64,000 nucleotides of DNA from positions 47,836,916 through 47,900,915 of the forward strand of contig JAVGWX010000002.1 in the NCBI GenBank assembly GCA_036924085.1. Direction: 5' to 3'. Source of the stretch: Ariolimax columbianus. Taxonomy: Eukaryota; Mollusca; Gastropoda; Stylommatophora; Arionidae. A program made the position numbers and the translations under genes. Of this stretch, positions 1-13,600 are shown piece by piece; the stretch's first letter is position 1; each line of letters begins with the position of its first letter. Under the pieces are notes generated by a model. The model saw only the letters and a program-made list of their open reading frames with translations, searched no databases and was not told the DNA's origin.

Positions 1-42
1 CAGTGTCTGCTTTGGGACTACATTTGCCTTCCCCATTGTTAA
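1..42 (+). mobile_element. 3' tail of a SINE (truncated by window edge)
   Basis: The window opens with cagtgtctgctttgggacta, close to the tail cagtgtctgctatggcacta of the SINE at 49465-49695 and to cagtgtctgcttcatgac at 5280. It is probably the last bases of another copy. Confidence 0.4.
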
Positions 43-59
43 AATTCGGCATTAGATGT

Positions 60-670
60 TCTGTTCTGATCTGTTCTATTCTGATCTATTCTCTGTGATA
101 CATCCATCAATGCTTATCTTACGGAGGTCAGCCTTTACTTTTGATATATTCCAGCAGTAGCACATAATACCAGCCTTGTTTGGATTGATTTTGAAGCCTG
201 ATTTTCCGCACCACTGTGAGTGTCTGTAAAGTCTCTTGTATGTCATTGACCATTTCGTGATTATCCGAACCAGTCCAGTATGTGAGGATGTTATCTGCAG
301 ACGCAAACCTAGGTCATGGACCTGTAGCTTGAATGATGACCACTTTTACTCTGTAGACGTTAAACAGTACAGATGAGAAGCGAGGGGGGGGGGGGTGGGG
401 GGTGAGGGCTCGTCTAATTTCGGAAATTCATATGTACTTAGGGGCAGATATCAATGATACCAAGCCCATGATCCGAAGCGGTGTGACAGTGCTGTTTTTT
501 TTCCAATCATAACAGCTGCTATCCAGTTAATCAGCAATGGATTGATGCCCCATTCCCTCAAACAGTGCATACATGTCCCATAGTCAACACGGATATAAGC
601 ATCCACCAGATCAAGGGCCACAGCGACTGTTTCTTGCTTGAACTAAAAACCTGCATAATCTTTGTAAGCA
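60..670 (-). mobile_element. Non-LTR retrotransposon reverse transcriptase fragment, decayed
   Basis: On the minus strand, from about 640 to 490, the translation reads TVAVALDLVDAYIRVDY, then LREWGINPLLINWI, which is the RT core around the first catalytic aspartate (xLDLxxAYxxVD). From about 300 to 100 it reads SGFKINPNKAGIMCY after a degraded ADN-IL, resembling the region after the YxDD box. Stops, frameshifts and a G-rich tract near 388-405 break the frame. RT motif order supports one element lying right to left. Clade not resolved. Confidence 0.7.
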
Positions 671-1448
671 TATGCCCCACCATTGCCCAGGTCCCCCTCA
701 TTGATCTCTAACTACACGTACATTAGCTAGGGTCACTATGTCCTTCATTGGACCAATCTTCCTAGTTTGATATCATGGATCCCGCTCTCCTTGGTTGAAG
801 ACCTTCCGCCCCCCCCCCTAACCTAAATGATGATCCAAGAGCTATGCCGGCGGATGTTTTACTTCTGGCAAGATCACCCAAGCCGGACATGTCCTTGGAG
901 AAGGGCCAGACAAAAGGTCTGAAGAGCAGGTGGAACCCTATAGATGTAGTTGCAGAACCCACCGGCGAGTTGTGCATGCTCTGGGCTGTACCAATCCATC
1001 ACCACTTCATGGGTGAACTGTATTCTTGTCTCTTTCTTTACTTTTTGTTGTCTATCATTTATCCTCATGGAGGACGAAGAGATGCAGACCAATGGACATT
1101 GCACCTCTGCCCCTTTGTTACGATCTTCCACGTGGTGGGCAATGCCCTACATACCATCACTACATATGGGCTGGCAAAACTGATGGAAGAATGTTGAGAT
1201 AGCCGATAGATATGAATATGATGGCAGGACGTGACGATCCTGGAACACCGGCACACTAGACTGCCTTCCTTTGGTGATTCTCGAAAGATGCATCCATAAC
1301 CCCCCTTCACAGTCACGATGCCACTAAGACAACAGACTGTGGACGTCGCCTCAACAATTGAAGAGGACATTTGCTTTTGTCGGGAGGGCATTGGGCTGTC
1401 ACGAGCTGCCAACTCACAGCTAAAGGGATTATATCAGCATCATCATGA
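671..1448. other. Intergenic or intronic stretch, nothing recognised
   Basis: There are open frames on both strands (for example 844-1197 plus, 1065-1412 minus), but none shows a domain I recognise, and they overlap one another. Position beside the LINE fragment suggests more retroelement sequence. A C-run lies near 810. Confidence 0.3.
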
Positions 1449-1718
1449 GCCGCGTAGTGCAGTGGTTAGTGCGCTGGCTTCGCATCTGAGTGGTCCTGGG
1501 TTCATTCCCCAGTTGAGGCGGTAATGTTTTTTTCAGACCGCAATGGCTCCCGGGTTGACCCAGCCTTAAATGGGTACCGGTTCAGTCCGGGAAGTAAAAG
1601 CGGCGAGGGAGAGGAGATGGCTAACGCCCTCATATAGCCGAGGCTTTGAAATGTGAGATCGCTAACACCTCACACCCCTACGGCAGTAATGCTATGGGAT
1701 ACTTTACTTTACTTTTAC
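1449..1718 (+). mobile_element. tRNA-derived SINE, full-length-looking copy
   Basis: It starts gccgcgtagtgcagtggtta, a tRNA-like head with a box A equivalent, and has a box B (gggttcattcc) about 50 bp on. A core resembling tcgacccagcygtaaatggg follows, here as ttgacccagccttaaatggg, then gaggctttgaaatg and a tail ending gcagtaatgctatggga and ctttactttactt. At least five other copies in the window share the core and tail. The cloverleaf is followed directly by the SINE body, so it is not a functional tRNA gene. Confidence 0.75.
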
Positions 1719-2190
1719 ATCATGATGGATCCCAGTTATCTTAATGTTGCTGTTTATTCAAGATTCGATTACTCTCATTCAATCTCTAGATAAAGAAAAT
1801 ATTTTTCTAAACATTCGCATCTTTCTGAAGGTTACTTCGAATATTTAACTGTTTTGCTAACTGGAATGAACAATTCGCTTAAGTTGCACGGACTATACAT
1901 CCCCGGTTAGTGAGGGATCACAGGACTCAAAACAATGACTTTAAACTATTAAAATTCCCACCAAAGAGTCTGTGTGTGACTAAGAAAATCGTTATTTCTT
2001 CAAGACAAGGTTAAACTCTTTGCAACAACGAGTTAATAATTTCAAAGCGAAGAAAATCTCTTACAAATGGCACCGCATCATGACTTGAAAAACTAATATG
2101 TTTATCCATAATTGAAAAGTTATGAAAACAGATAATTTTTATATGAATCATGGCTGACTGTTTATAACTACAGAGCATCCTGTACATGTC
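1719..2190. other. AT-rich stretch without recognised features
   Basis: No open frame of note, tandem repeat or element similarity was seen. Confidence 0.3.
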
Positions 2191-2415
2191 TTGGCTTCGT
2201 TCGTTCTCATACTCCCGCTATCAATCCCTGAAAAGGGCTTTGTAAGTAGTAGAATGTAGTCCAGAAAATGGAATGAGTTGTGTCGTAGTTTACAGCTTTA
2301 CTGGGATACTTGCACATTTCGGTTCGACAGATCCGGTTTCAGCAGGCTTTAGTACCGGGTTAACCTTCATCTTCGATCCCTTCTCCTTAGCCAGCCTGCT
2401 CTGTTCCAATCTGCT
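2191..2415 (-). repeat. Dispersed repeat family A, 3' portion (truncated)
   Basis: It matches the family A copies at 4790-5140 and 53692-54042: cttcgttcgttctca, then the reverse of the constant 3' end, then ttcgatcccttctccttagcc. The family's inferred sense strand ends in a (GAA)n tail, so this copy is inverted, and it lacks the 5' part. Confidence 0.7.
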
Positions 2416-2889
2416 AAATATAACTCGAATCCTTTACATACAAATTAAACGTTATGAATTCATGTATGCGATTTGTAGGCAAACACACATTTATTTGGAC
2501 TGACAATTAGCTCATATAAATAAATATCATTTTCGTTGAATGCACGAGAGGACAAAAATACGTGTCAGGAAAATACAACAAACACGACTATACGCTTACA
2601 ATACAAAACGACTTGGTTGCACGACATGATGAAGGCCGCGTGGTATTGATAATTGACGCAACAAATGTTCTACAACTTGGACAGGCAAACGACGCAAAAT
2701 ACTTGGCCCAATACGGGTAACTCACGCTCTTCTACCGCTTATCTGCCCATTTGGATTGAAAAAGTGTTCAATAAGTATGCATTTTAAATGTGGATCCAAT
2801 ATAATTAAAAAGCGGACCTTAAACTTGTGATTTTCACTAATCCATTCTTCTTTCCTTCAAGAAATAGTGTATGCACTCTTTAGGGGAAC
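2416..2889. other. Unassigned AT-rich stretch
   Basis: I see no coding, tandem or known element signal here. Confidence 0.3.
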
Positions 2890-3235
2890 TTAGACGCTAG
2901 TCCAGTCAGGCACAACGTACTGACCACGAAGTCGCGTCAGGGTTAGGCACAGTACATTGACCAAGACCAAATTCTTTCTTATAAGTATCGTTCCATGGAA
3001 ACAGGCTGTTTTTAAGGCAGTCTGGTGGCGAGATGTGGATCGATGTGATCCTAGTAGTAGTGAGCAACACACATATGAATCCAAGCATAGCACAACCGCA
3101 TGGATACCGCTGCCCTCCTTCATCAGCATGCTCGGGATGTGAGGAAAGCTAGAACAACCAACCACTTAACATCTTTTCCAGGGCGCACACAAGAGTAATC
3201 TTACTCATTCTGGGCATTAAACAACATTCACAGCA
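2890..3235 (+). repeat. Dispersed repeat family B copy
   Basis: It reads gtcaggcacaacgtactgac, then the central ggatcgatgtgatcc segment and the end gggcgcacacaagagtaa, then aaacaacattcaca. Other family B copies lie at 20250-20960, 26395-26870, 26876-27235, 40745-41090, 43010-43695 and 57690-58035. The right-hand (AAC)-like tail sets the orientation. Confidence 0.7.
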
Positions 3236-3399
3236 TGCACTCTTTCTTCAGTTAATGCTATCATTTCCTGTATCTGCTCGGAAAACTCTTCCCTACAGCA
3301 ACTTTTATCCAGCTAACAGGACCGCGTGGAGGCAAGATAAAAAACAAAGGCGAAGAACAAGAAGTAGAAGATCAGTTAATGCATCTTAATTAATATCCG

Positions 3400-4465
3400 T
3401 CTCCTCCTTCGTTTTTGTATCCAACAATCCATATTCCCATTTATCCATCCCACTTTTCTTCGTTTAACCAAATACTTCTAACCATCCATCCATCTCGCCT
3501 ACTTTTCTTTAACATCAAACACCAATCTATCTACACTTTCGTCAGTTCATTTATCCAGTCATGTCTTTATTCATTCATTCATTCATTTATCCAACACTCC
3601 ATTGATTCACCAAATTATCCAAGAAACTCCTTCTCTTCCACATATCCATTAGCCCATTCGTCTGGCCAACCACGCGAGTAGCCATCCATCCGTTTACCAG
3701 TTCATTAATCCTTCCATTCATGCATCCATCCGCTCATTTTTTCTTCAGACTATCCACTCACCCAATCCATCATTCATGCACCAATGCATTCATCTATCCA
3801 TCCACCTTTTCGTGAGACCATCCATTCATCCATTCATCAATACACCCACCCTTTAGCCAATCTACCCAGAAACACGTTTAATAATCCAACCGTCATTTCT
3901 TGAACACACACATATATCCACACTGTCGTCACTTTACCCATCCATCCACCCACCAATCCATCCACCCATCCACTCACCATTAAATCGGTTCATCCACTTA
4001 TTCATAAACCATTAAGCCAATTTGCTGATCATTAGATCTACTCTTTCGTCAGTCCATCCATCCATCCATTCATTCATTCAACCTTAAATGCATCCATTTT
4101 AACGCGATCCTTTTATCAGTCCATTGAGCCACCCATGCATTCATCCATCTATCCATTCACCTTTTCTTCAGACAATCCACTCGTCCCCTTCCATCCATCC
4201 ACATATCCATACACCCATGCATTCATCCATCCATTCGTTCATCTACCTATGCAAATACCTCACTGTCCTTCCTTCCTTCCACACATACATACATCCACCA
4301 TTTCTTCATTTCAATCATTCACACATTCATCCATCTATCCACACATCCATCTATTCAACCTATCGTCAGTATGCTCGTCCATTCAACTATCCTCAATTCT
4401 ACACATCCATCCGTCAATCCATCATTTCGTTAGCCCATCCATTTCACAGCATGTAAATCACATTA
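3400..4465 (+). repeat. Degenerate CATC/CATT tetranucleotide tract, about 1 kb
   Basis: Long runs of imperfect atcc/attc units (for example atccatccattcattcattc) fill this region and end about 45 bp before exon 1. The open frames rich in H, P, S, I and Y here are low-complexity translations, not genes. Confidence 0.85.
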
Positions 4466-4510
4466 CAGCGACTTACGTTGACGAACATCGTTAATGTCTA
4501 CTGTTCACAG

Positions 4511-4678
4511 AGCGAATACCTTAACATGGTGGAACAGTGCATGAACTTCGCCTGCGAGTTGATGGATCTGTGCCGAGGAACACAGGAGGTTGAGGCTGTC
4601 CTCAGTGAGAGTGACGAGGGAACAGAAAGAGACCCATTAGCCAGATTGAAAATGGCTATAAGGTACATGGAAAAAAAG
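4511..4678 (+). CDS. TRPC: TRPC exon 1 in window: post-ankyrin linker helices
   Basis: The exon has 56 codons, phase 0 at both ends. The acceptor is ctgttcacag and the donor is aag|gtgagc. The product reads SEYLNMVEQCMNFACELMDL, then CRGTQEVEAVLSESDEG, and ends LARLKMAIRYMEKK. TRPC and fly TRP channels carry the same pattern (LLxxCRxTxEVExxL, then LxRLKxAIxYxxKK) in the linker helix domain between the ankyrin repeats and the membrane. The exon follows a kilobase of CATC-type microsatellite directly upstream. Upstream ankyrin-repeat exons must exist and are not visible at 1-4510. Confidence 0.9.
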
Positions 4679-7600
4679 GTGAGCACTGCTATACGATGTG
4701 ATGAAACAACGAATGTGTATACTTTTATAAAAATACTAAGAATGCTGACAAACGTCTAAGTACCAGCTTATCACATCGAAAGTACAGGGTTATTCTTCTT
4801 CTTCGTTCGTTTTCAATCTCCCACTACCAAACCCTGAAAGGGTAAGTAGCAGAATGTAGTCCAGAGAACGGAATGCGTTGTGTTGTAGTTTACAGCTTGG
4901 CTGCGATATTTGTACCTTTCGGTCCAACAAGCATTTTTTTAGTACCAGGTTAGCATTCCCTCTTCGATCCCTTCTCCTTAGCCAGTCTGCTCTGCTACAG
5001 CCTGTTATCCAGGATCACCGCGTGGAGGCGTAGAAGGGTTTTGGCAGCTCTGGTTCGCTGGCCCTGACTCTAGCAGTCAGCTATGGGTCGCTGACCACTG
5101 CAGCTCATGTGCTGCTCAGCATCTTGATCCCGGTACAGGGTTCGATTTTCACAATCAGCACGCTGTAGATTTGGTACCTGACTTGCTGTTATGGTATGAG
5201 GTCAACGAACAGGTCATCAATCCATTAAAAATACTTAGGCCTACTTCAATAAAGTGTATTACACTTTAACCCCGACAGCAGTGTCTGCTTCATGACAACG
5301 AGAAGAGAACATTAGATGATAGATGATTGTTTTAAAATAATTACATGTCAGGGACGTCACATTGTGATCACAACATTGTGTTTAAGAAGAACCCTAGAAT
5401 GTTTGTCCGTGACAATGACCACGAGACAAGTATTTGTCTGCACTCTGAAACATAGATAACGAACAACAGGAAAGAAAGTGAAGTAATGGACTTACATGAA
5501 TTTGAAACGCCTGACCTCCAGATGACAGAGGCTCCTTGCCACAAGAGAGAGATGAGTTAACGAGCTAGACCAGCGGGACGAATATAATTGATATGTGATC
5601 GTTTTCATTCACAAACATTCTTTGATTACAACTCGCTGCCTCCAAGTTTCCACGTATTCCCTTCAGAAGAATTATTATCATGCTGATGATGTTGTATCTG
5701 CAATAGGATCCCGACAGGACGGTTTAGTTTAGGACTAATTTACTTTGACAACTTGATGTCAATATTTTACTAAATATCTAGGTCTGTCATCTGTTAGTGC
5801 AGCGTGTTGCAGTGTTTGTCAGGTCTGCGCTAAGAAATCAGGTCTGAACTTGATGTTCATGTTGTTTATCTACCTCTAAATACCAAATTCCTGCCACAGC
5901 TAACGAGACAAATACTTATATGCTGCAATTGTTCAGACGACCACCGACTGTCTTTTCAAAGTAGTCAAAGCAAAAAACATAAGAGACGATGGGCAAAATG
6001 AACCAATTTGAATAAGGAATGGTCATTAAACTTATTCTTTGCTGACGACATGAACCCCCTTATTAATAGTGAACAAACACCAACAACCAGACTTGATAAT
6101 AACATAATAACAATAGATAATACGATATTAACTCTATTTAAGTCATATCTGGCTAATAACAATATATATTATGATATTAACTAATATCTAGCTAATAATA
6201 AATAACAAGGAAGCAGTTTTCCCACACAAAACACATCAACACAACATCCATTCAGCTTGACACACACTGGAGACATTAAATATCTAAGATCTATATTTGG
6301 GGATGATGGAGAAAAACGCCCAGAGAATTAGAAGCAAGAACCGAAGATCCTGCAACAAGTCTCTGAACGCTGGGGTCAATATGAAAAGATAACATTTAGC
6401 TAAAAACTAAGAACAAACAGACGCCAACAATATCCCATGTATATGTAGCCATATGAATATATAGAAATTAACAAAATATTTAATTAAGACGAAATTCTTC
6501 ATACAAATACTTAAAATACAGGGAACAAATCTGAAATGTCAATGTACGAAAGACAATCCCACTGAATAACGAACTTTAAATATATCTACTCATGGTTGTG
6601 AATACACACACTCTTGAATGGTGCAGTATGGTGTCCAGATCAAATGGACTTCAATACTCTACACAGGTGAACCGTTTCAAGAGGCATGAATACAGGAAGA
6701 CTCAAATTGTGCTAGCGAGATAACATCCAGAAATGAACAGAAACGAGAAAAACATTGACAATGGACAGACGGATAGAAACAATGGCAATGGACAGAAAGA
6801 CAGGAACATTGACAATGTACAGAAAGATTGAAACGTTGACAATGGACAGAAAGACAGAACCAATGACAATAAACAGACTGACAGAACCAATGACAATAAA
6901 CAGACTGACAGAAATAATGACAATGGACAGACAGACAGAACCAATAACAATGGACAGACAGACAGAACCAATAACAATGGACAGACAGACAGAACCAATA
7001 ACAATGGACAGACAGACAGAACCAATAACAATGGACAGACAGACAGAACCAATAACAATGGACAGACAGACAGAACCAATGACAATAGACAGAAACACAG
7101 ACACACTGACAATAAACAGACAGACAGACATAAACAATGACAATAAACAGACAGACAGAACCAATGACAATGGACAGAAAGACAGAACCAATGACAATAG
7201 ACAGAAACACAGACACACTGACAATAAACAGACAGACAGACATGAACAATGACAATAAACAGACAGACAGACATAAACAATGACAATAAACAGACAAACA
7301 GAACTAATGACAATGGACAGAAAGACAGAAACATTGGAAGAAGAATAAGATGATGAAGAGTGGGAGAAAGAAGAAGAAGAGGATAACAATGAGAGGGGCG
7401 AGGAAGAAGAAAATAAAGAAAAGTACAATAAAGACGAAAACAACAGCGAGAAGGGAGAAGCAGAAGAAGAAAAAAGACAAGGAGCGTTAGAAGAGAAGAC
7501 GAGGAAGAGGCGAAATAGGAAGACGATGAAAGAAGATAACGAAGAAGAAGAATAAGAAGTAGAAGATGAAACATATTTCGTAAGTTATTTAAAGAGTTGA

Positions 7601-10600
7601 AACATCAAACTGAACGTCTGATTAGCGTTGTTTTTACAGCTCTGACTTTTCCAAAAGTAAGGGGTTCAACTTCTCTTACCGGCACACTCTAGTCGACCCA
7701 GCTGCAGATGAGTACCTGGCTTACTGTTGTGGAAAGAAAATGAGCCGAGGCTTAGCACATTGACGTGTCTAACATTGTAGCCCTGACAGTAATGTCCGCT
7801 ATCAACGTTGACCTTTCCTATTTGTTTTGGTTCGTTACGATGATGTGTGTAACTATGTAATTATACAATATTGTCTTATGGTTTTGTATCCTACAGTTTG
7901 TAGCTCATCCCAACTGCCAGCAACATATGACCTCAATATGGTACGGATCGGAGATGGGCTACCTTCAGTCACTCAACGGCCTCATGCAGTTCATTTACCT
8001 CATTCTCTTTCTCCCGGCCATTCCTTTCATGTGCGTGTTGTACATCATCGCCCCAGGCAGCAAGGTCAGTACCATCAGGTGTAGCCCTCACTGGTGAGGT
8101 GAGGGCGCCTCCGTGGATGGAGGTGGTGAACGTGGTGATGGGCATTTAAAACTTAGCGAGATAATTGATTACGCCAAGCATAAACAATAGCTGCAAACGA
8201 AGAACTCTGCGATGAACGTAAAAAGGGGTAAGAAAAATAAAGGAGAACACACAAAAAATAAAATAAAACATCTAAGCGTAGATCTCGATGCAGACATGGA
8301 CGAAAAGAAGTGTATATGTTGAATGCGCGCGTTTAGCAGGTGCGTGAAAGGTTTTGATTCGATGTTAAAAGAACTAGATTGACGAATGCGCGAAAAGCGA
8401 GCATATTCAGTTTATTTCCTGTCAAAATATACAACGTGATATAAATGAAGACATCGTTGCGCTCGCATTAATAGCATTATACAAAATCAAGTGGGGTAAG
8501 CAATGTCCGAGTTGGAATCAAACCGTAACCTTCACATTTATTAAATGAGCAGACTAGGCCATATCTTTGGTGATTTGTCGTCTTGTTAATTTACCTATTT
8601 AATCCGGGGATTTAATTTGCCGCAGCCTTATTCACGGCCAGTGTTTTCCATAGATGCACGAGAGTTTGAGCTTGGGTGCCAAATATGTGTTGATGTTTAC
8701 GCTACAATTTAATCAAAAAGAATATGTGATTGAAAAGATTTTGTCTTCGTAACAAACATGTAGAATAACAACAACGTGTTAGAGGAGTCAAAACCGTTAC
8801 ATATATTCTTTGTCAAATATTCCAGATTAAGATTAGTTGTGTTGTTGTTATTGCTGTTGTCGTTGTTGTTGATGCTGCTGATGTTGTTGTTGTTGCTAAT
8901 GCCAGTCGTACTTGAACTAGGTGTTCTTGACGGCATTATTTGGTGACGGGTTACAGTGGCTCTACTCACATCTCTAGACATACTTGAGAAGATGGACCCG
9001 GGTCCTTCTTACTGTAGGGTAACGCAAGTCCCATCAGTAAGCCAGCTGTTATGGAACTCAAGGTGATCTGCGTGCTCCTCTCTATATGTATCAAGAAGTC
9101 CATGTCAGTAGACGGAAGAAAACAAATGTGTTGTACGTGTTATCTAGAAATACAAATATGTTATCGGTGCAAAGAAATACGGTAAGACAAAATAAATTAG
9201 AGAAAAAAATTAAATTGAATTTAAATATAGGTATGGTCAGATACAGTACCGATGCGAAAACACAAACAAAACCTACTTTAATGACCAATAGGCCTTCATC
9301 AGAGACAACGAACAACAACATGGCGGAACTAGTGAATCATAAAAGAAGAGAAGAATACATAAATTGGGGATGTCAACATATAGGGAAATAATAGTGTACC
9401 TATCTGATAATACGTCTTACATCACTACGTATCAGTTCGGGAGCCGGACTCCAAGTGGCGGACAAAGGTCAGATTAGGTGGCCAGGAGGGCACAAGAAGT
9501 GAGAAAAGGCAGTTGCGGCCAAATACGGAAAAGACAAAATGGTGATATAAGTAGGGGGAAAAAGTCGGGAAGGCAAATCGATAGAAGCCAGTGTGAGATT
9601 TTAAGAAAAGATATGGACGATATTAATGCCATGTGGTTGTGGGCAACTCATGCTGTAGATCAGTCTGTACTCAAGTGCGAATCGATGACGATCGTCAGAG
9701 AAGCAAGAATCTAAGCATGTGACACTGACATCAGCCTTACCAGTATCATTGACGTGGCTGGCAATTGGTGAACCAGTGCGGTTATGGATATCATTGAGGT
9801 GTTGTCGGAACCCCTCATGCAGTTCCATACGAGTGTCCCCAATGTATGTCATACCACACAGGCGGCAGATTATAGAATAGACGAGGACTCGAGACGTACA
9901 TGTGAACCCCTCTTTGATGAAGAACGGCTTTAGGGAAGGTAATCGAGAAAAATTGCGGACAACTAGTAAGCAAAGATAAATCACATGTCGTGGTAGAAAT
10001 ATATTTCTAAAACAGAGTAATTCGCATGCAAAGTCAGAGGCGTGTGGATGGTATTGATCAAGACCCAATCTCACGTTCTCGTCGTGGCTCCCGTAAACAG
10101 GCTGTGTCGCGGCAGCTTGGTCAGCGAGAGGGGGGGGGGGGGAGACACTGTGACTCGCACAGTCAGGAGGGCCCATGTTCACTTTTTAAAGTACGCCTTT
10201 GGATGTCAGAAGCGTCAATGTAATCCGTCACCAAAGAAACATTGTCAAGAGTTGAGTCCCCATCAGTACTTGTGACTTACAAGGCGGTGCATATATTATA
10301 TATAAAATCAAAACATATTACAATAGAACAACTTTGCCAGGTCAATGCTGTCCACAGTCAAACACAACACATGCATAATTAATGGGACACAATAATAAAA
10401 GTCTTGTCATAATCCATCTAGCTCATTTGGAAGGAAGGGTTTGTATAAGTTCATATTTGAATTATAAAGGAAGTCGCAAGAAAACCCAGTGAAACGGGAA
10501 AGGCCGAGAACAAAAAGAAGCAAAGGAAGACACACAAGAAAACATATGAAATGGCATAACAAGGTGGCGAGGAAAACGCGGAATATCTAACATGCTGTTA

Positions 10601-13600
10601 TGCTAAGAGGACAGATGGTTCTCGATGAAACTGATTGCTAACTCCACGATGATAACTTGAACGTACGCTTCAGTTCCTGGCTACTCACAAGAACTCTAAC
10701 ATTAGATGATATCCAGTCGCTCATTAAATGATAACCAGTCGCTCATTAAATGATAACCAGTCGCTCATTAGATGATAACCATTTGCGCATTAGAGGATAT
10801 CAAGTCGCATTATGCCCGCATTATATGGGATAATAAGTCAAGTCAAGACCCCGTTAACACACCATTGTGACATATTGAGAATATCGTGTTATGCCCATAT
10901 TTTTCTTGACCAACGTCACGCCGGCCTCCTTTACGCTCCCAGATTATTCTGGTACACAATTTTTCAGGTGGGTAAACACAAAAAAATCACCGTTGAGAGT
11001 GATGCTTTCACAGAATCTTGCCCCGAAACCAACTGCATACCCATCTTTGTTTCCACAACACGCTATTACAGTTGCATTGATAGCTGACACGTGCAAGTTC
11101 CGTTGTTTAGTCAGCCTTGTAATGAGGCGTTTCAACGGGATTTCCCCGTGGGTGAGAAGGCCTGCTGTGGTCGACATTAGGGGCTGTTTTGCGATCGGGA
11201 AAATCGCAAATCAACTATGAACTCCAGTCATTCGGTTGGGAAGACAGTGTAATGTATGGGATAAACTTGTGAAACTCTTTTCGTCTCACATAATAATCTG
11301 TCTGCAGAAACACGTGTAGCTGTCACTATAAAGCATTGACTTGATTCAATTTATTTTCTGTGGGACAAAATAACTCAAAATCACGAATGCCTTTTGAAAT
11401 TCGCTTCCAAATTCAGCCAAAATTTTTTAATTAAACAATAGATAACTTTGTAATACATCATCATTTCTATAAGAGACTGAATTGGGGGGAAAAAACAGAA
11501 CAAAACAAGCACTCAATTACGATTAAGAAATCGATGTGTCGAATTAGACAGTTCATTATTTCAGCTAACGATAAGCGATGATGCATATTATATAACTTTG
11601 TGGGGATCGAAGAGTAATCAGAGTCAGGTCAAACTTACTGGTCGAGAACCCACATCGTCCTCTCCGTTCTCATGGAAACATATTCCGTCACATTAGCCTG
11701 ACCAACGAGGTGAAGATCGATGATGTAATCTCCATACTGATGAATTTGCTAATGAGCCTCACGCTGCATTACAGCCAGGTATGCCTTTGCATGAAAGAAG
11801 ATCCACTGTAATCGGCAAACAAAGAAACGTCGTAAAGAATGAATTCAACTATAACCGTTTAGTTTCCAACAATCCATAACATTTGACTTGGTCAAAGTAA
11901 AGTGTAAACATCAAATTAAGAATATATTAAGGAAAACCACGGCATCAATTCGTATATATAGACCTTGACATACATTCGCATAGAGACTGTCCTTATCACG
12001 CAGGGGTTAATGGCAATGCACGAGCTTACATCCTGGCCACGAGGGCTGCAACGACGGAGACTTTGGATATACATATGGATGGCATTCTAATGTCGATCTT
12101 TGATCACCTCTTGGATGTTTAGAAAGAAATCGATCATTTTGAAATCAATCACCGTAAAGCAGGGATGGGCGCCTGAGAAGAGAAAGCAGGAGGATATACA
12201 ACAGGCGAGATACTTGAATCACCCGTATTCACAATCTTTGCCATTAACAGACGGAGATTGAGCACCGATGGGGTTGCCTAAAGTGCTGTGACATCGATTC
12301 ATGTACAGAACGGAGTTTAAATACGTGTATATATATAAAGCCATTGAAAAAGTATGTTCCTCGTTCATGTTGTAATAGCAAGGGTCTGAAGCCATCCCGA
12401 GGTTTTATTTCCATTTAAATGTTCCCAATTCATAAGTACCACCTGATCTTGTACATTTAAAAATACAGATCCGAGTCTTCTATTGGTGGGATTGTTCATA
12501 ACAACAGAAGAAGCGACTGGGTGCGAACCCTGGCGTTTTGAAAATCCCAGGTAGTTCAAATCATATAGGGTAATTCATCTTGCAGTAGATAAACAACTAC
12601 CTGCATTGCAGGTAGTCTGAAGGCAGCCAAGGATTAGAGAGATTTAATAATAACATTTATAGAAAGCAGAAGTGTCGATGTCAGGTAGAAAGCGGATGCG
12701 TTGGACCGCAAGCGGCAGAAATTGCATCCAAACTACACAAAATTATATTTCATCGTGTTCTGCGCTGAATACTAAAATCTCTCACTCTCTTGCTCTTTTC
12801 ATCTCACTTTCTCTCTCTCTCACGCTCTCTCTTTCGCTTTCTCTCTTTCTTATCGTTCTACCTCGCACATACAAACCCACTGGCATACACACACAGCACA
12901 AACTACAACACACGCACACAAACACAGACATATCCATTGTCTCTGTTTGTATTGTCAGACGACAGTAATTGTGCTTTTAGCACAACGCCCGTGCATAAAT
13001 ATAGAGACCATATATTGCCCATGCAGTATGGTCCTCCCCTCGGTCTGCCTTGTTTACTCCAAAGGAAAGGTGACACCAATACATTTGGAACAAGGCAAGC
13101 TGCAGAAGCTGCCGGATCAGCAGAGCAATGCTTTATATGTGTGCCTATCGGGGCTTCACTCCTAGACCAGCAGCCAACCAAGACTAAGGGCCTAGTCTGC
13201 CCTGCCACAACACTCAGCTGATGTTGCCTTTCCTCATTCTAGGATAATGCATTGTATTCTCTTACGTGTGCTCATTCGCACATCGTCGGTTGTCAGGTTT
13301 GGTAGACGCTGACCAACTTTAAGAATTATTAGAAAATAGGTTGCACAGCCATAAAACCCGACAAGACACGCCAGTATCTTATCTGCAAGGCTTCAGATGG
13401 TTTGAAATCAGAGTTTTCCTCTCCTAGATAAGCTGCCTTCCTAGGTTTTCGAGCCCCATTTGCTCGAAACTACTGGTTTTAAGGCGCTAGAGGTACCTTC
13501 CTTCCCTTCTTCTATTAGTCAAAACTGTTCTGCCGCACGAAGGCCAGGAGATGGACTTTGTTGTCAGAGGCTATATGAGACACACGCCATGGGAACATTT

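Noticed and set aside
1449..1521. Functional tRNA gene
   Set aside because: It is tRNA-like, but it is followed directly by the SINE core and tail, with an altered box B and no clean acceptor stem.
3415..4494. His/Pro/Ser-rich plus-strand frames
   Set aside because: They are low-complexity CATC microsatellite translation; the real exon starts at 4511 in one of these frames by chance.
6677..7574. Minus-strand frames of 206-290 codons (CLSVHCYWF-type repeats)
   Set aside because: They are translations of the 27-bp minisatellite and the purine tract; several frames are open at once.
7827..8084. 85-codon plus frame over exon 2
   Set aside because: It is a different frame from the exon; the exon frame gives FVAHPNCQQ, which is diagnostic.
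11689..11779. Possible extra exon ending cag|gtatgc in intron 2
   Set aside because: The sequence is a worn piece of family B, the translation has no TRPC similarity, and exons 2 and 3 already join in phase at conserved positions.
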